A stretch of DNA of 7,551 bases, from assembly GCA_023131935.1 (NCBI GenBank), contig JAGLYY010000099.1, positions 1 through 7,551 on the forward strand, read 5' to 3'. Numbering within the stretch: position 1 is the first letter of the stretch; each line of letters begins with the position of its first letter. This DNA is from Spirochaetales bacterium (GTDB lineage Bacteria; Spirochaetota; Spirochaetia; JAGLYY01). The position numbers were made by a program, and so were the translations under genes. The notes under the pieces are model-generated. The model did no database searches and was not told the DNA's origin. It saw only the letters and a list, made by a program, of their open reading frames with translations. Below, one piece after another: positions 6,563 to 7,551 of the stretch.

Positions 6563-7551
6563 TCTCTCCGGAGGAGCATAAGAACCTCATCGTGTCAGCA
6601 ATGGAATCCGGAGGATTCTTCAACCCACGGGTCCTCGATCCTGAAGTATCGGGGGAAAACCTCCGGGCATCATTAAAGTGCGCTCATTTCGACAGGAACC
6701 TGACCGAAAGCATTATTATTCCGGGAAACAGTATAGTGATAGCCGGATTCCCCTGTAATACCTTACCGGTTGATGATGCCGATCGCGGCATCATTGCCCC
6801 CATTTTCAGCGCTGATTACTATAAAGAAGCGGTCACCAGGCTGAAAAAGATAGTAAAGGTAACCGGGGAGCAGACAGGTTTGTCCCTCTCTTCAATCAGG
6901 ATTTTCTGCAATTCACGGCTTCCGGAAAAACCGATAGCCGCGTTATCGGGGATGGGATTTTACGGAAAAAACAGCCTCATTATTTCTCCCCCTTACGGAT
7001 CCCTCTTTGTCCTCGCGGGAGTGATAATCCCCCGGGAATTACCGGCTGATATCTGCCAACCGGAAGCAGAGGTCCCGGGAAAAGGCTGCGGAGACTGCAG
7101 CCGCTGTATGGAAGCCTGTCCGGTATCAGCAATCACCTCACCAGGTGTGATCGATTTGAACAGATGTATCCAGGCACTCTCAACCCGGTATGAAGTGATC
7201 CCTGAAGATATTATGGAGCAATGGGGCAGGAGGATTTACGGATGCCAGACATGTCAGGATGTGTGCCCCTTTAACAGGGAGGCGCCATCGGGATTGGAGA
7301 TATCCCGGGGGAAACCTGGTGCCGCGATTTCTCTGGGGCAGCTTCTTCGCGCAGGTGCGGAAGGGGGAGAAGAGGGGGTAAGGGGATTCTTTAAAGGGAC
7401 CGCCCTCGGAATGAAATGGATGCCCCCCCTCGCCTTCCTCCGAAACAGTATCATTGCCGCGGGTAACAGCCGGAGCCGGGAACTCCTCCCCTACCTTCTC
7501 CCCTTTAAGGACCACCCCGACCTGGTACTTAGGAAAACCGCGGACTGGGCG
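6559..7551 (+). CDS. QueG-like double [4Fe-4S] cluster protein (3' end cut by window edge)
   Basis: From ATG at 6559 the frame is open for 331 codons to the right edge. It shares ATGA with the end of the transferase gene. Two ferredoxin-like cluster motifs are complete: C177, C180, C183 and C187 (CGDCSRCMEACP), then C203, C229, C232 and C236 (YGCQTCQDVCPFNR). Spacing and surrounding residues (IPEDIMEQWGRRIYGC) closely follow epoxyqueuosine reductase QueG, a cobalamin-dependent enzyme of the last queuosine step in tRNA. GMGFYGKNSLII (131-142) matches the QueG segment GLGW-GK-SLI. Residues from about 290 on resemble the start of the HEAT-like tail of QueG. However, the QueG motif DSAP is replaced by CNSR (117-120), removing the proposed catalytic Asp, and the YALGRDYH segment reads FSADYYK. 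It may be a QueG paralogue with another role. GGAGGAG at 6570-6576 lies 15 bases before GTG 6592, a less likely start. I give no gene symbol because of the motif changes. Confidence 0.8.
   Translation, partial: MISPEEHKNLIVSAMESGGFFNPRVLDPEVSGENLRASLKCAHFDRNLTESIIIPGNSIVIAGFPCNTLPVDDADRGIIAPIFSADYYKEAVTRLKKIVKVTGEQTGLSLSSIRIFCNSRLPEKPIAALSGMGFYGKNSLIISPPYGSLFVLAGVIIPRELPADICQPEAEVPGKGCGDCSRCMEACPVSAITSPGVIDLNRCIQALSTRYEVIPEDIMEQWGRRIYGCQTCQDVCPFNREAPSGLEISRGKPGAAISLGQLLRAGAEGGEEGVRGFFKGTALGMKWMPPLAFLRNSIIAAGNSRSRELLPYLLPFKDHPDLVLRKTADWA

Noticed and set aside
6570..6601. Later start for the QueG-like gene (GTG 6592 or ATG 6601) using GGAGGAG at 6570-6576
   Set aside because: The spacing of 15 and 24 bases is too long for good initiation, while ATG 6559 gives the common ATGA overlap and a fuller N-terminal domain.
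7180..7515. Minus-strand open frame of 111 codons at the right edge
   Set aside because: It is antisense to the second iron-sulfur motif and tail of the QueG-like gene; low-complexity Gly/Pro/Glu composition fits a shadow.

Overview
This window most likely comes from a diderm (Gram-negative type) bacterium of moderate, near-even GC content. The OmpA-type peptidoglycan-binding domain argues for a second membrane. The gene style (PAS/HD-GYP regulator, OmpA-like envelope protein, GT4 transferase of the mannosylglucosylglycerate-synthase type, QueG-like protein) would fit a free-living spirochaete. That assignment rests on general resemblance and is tentative. No mobile element, CRISPR array, tRNA or rRNA gene was seen. 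The window is almost fully coding.

Layout: two transcription units diverge from a 91-bp intergenic region (2639-2729). Leftward (minus strand) run a soluble PAS-PAS-PAS-HD-GYP protein (2638-854), predicted to be a cyclic-di-GMP phosphodiesterase, and then an MscS-type small-conductance mechanosensitive channel (857 to beyond the left edge). These two overlap by ATGA, so they are probably translationally coupled. Rightward (plus strand) run a single-pass membrane protein (2730-3596) with an OmpA-like C-terminal domain and a cytoplasmic N-terminal domain that looks like the Hsp70 substrate-binding beta domain, a GT4 glycosyltransferase (3665-4933), a second and divergent GT-B glycosyltransferase (5003-6562), and a QueG-like double [4Fe-4S] protein (6559 to beyond the right edge). 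The last gene again overlaps its upstream neighbour by ATGA.

The divergent intergenic region holds a perfect 7-bp inverted repeat with a 3-nt spacer (2681-2697) and a plausible sigma70-like promoter on each strand. Both promoters would start transcription almost at the ATG, and neither first gene has a Shine-Dalgarno sequence, so leaderless or near-leaderless mRNAs are possible.

How the genes may work together (inference): the left unit joins second-messenger turnover to a channel that releases solutes on osmotic downshock. The right unit carries two transferases that could make a small glycoside such as a compatible solute, or a cell-surface glycan. A cell-wall-anchored protein precedes them. 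The most unusual items are the Hsp70-SBD-like/OmpA fusion, the loss of the diaminopimelate-binding Asp in its OmpA domain, the EX7N variant and long C-terminal extension of the second transferase, and the QueG-like protein that keeps all eight cluster cysteines but lacks the canonical catalytic Asp motif.
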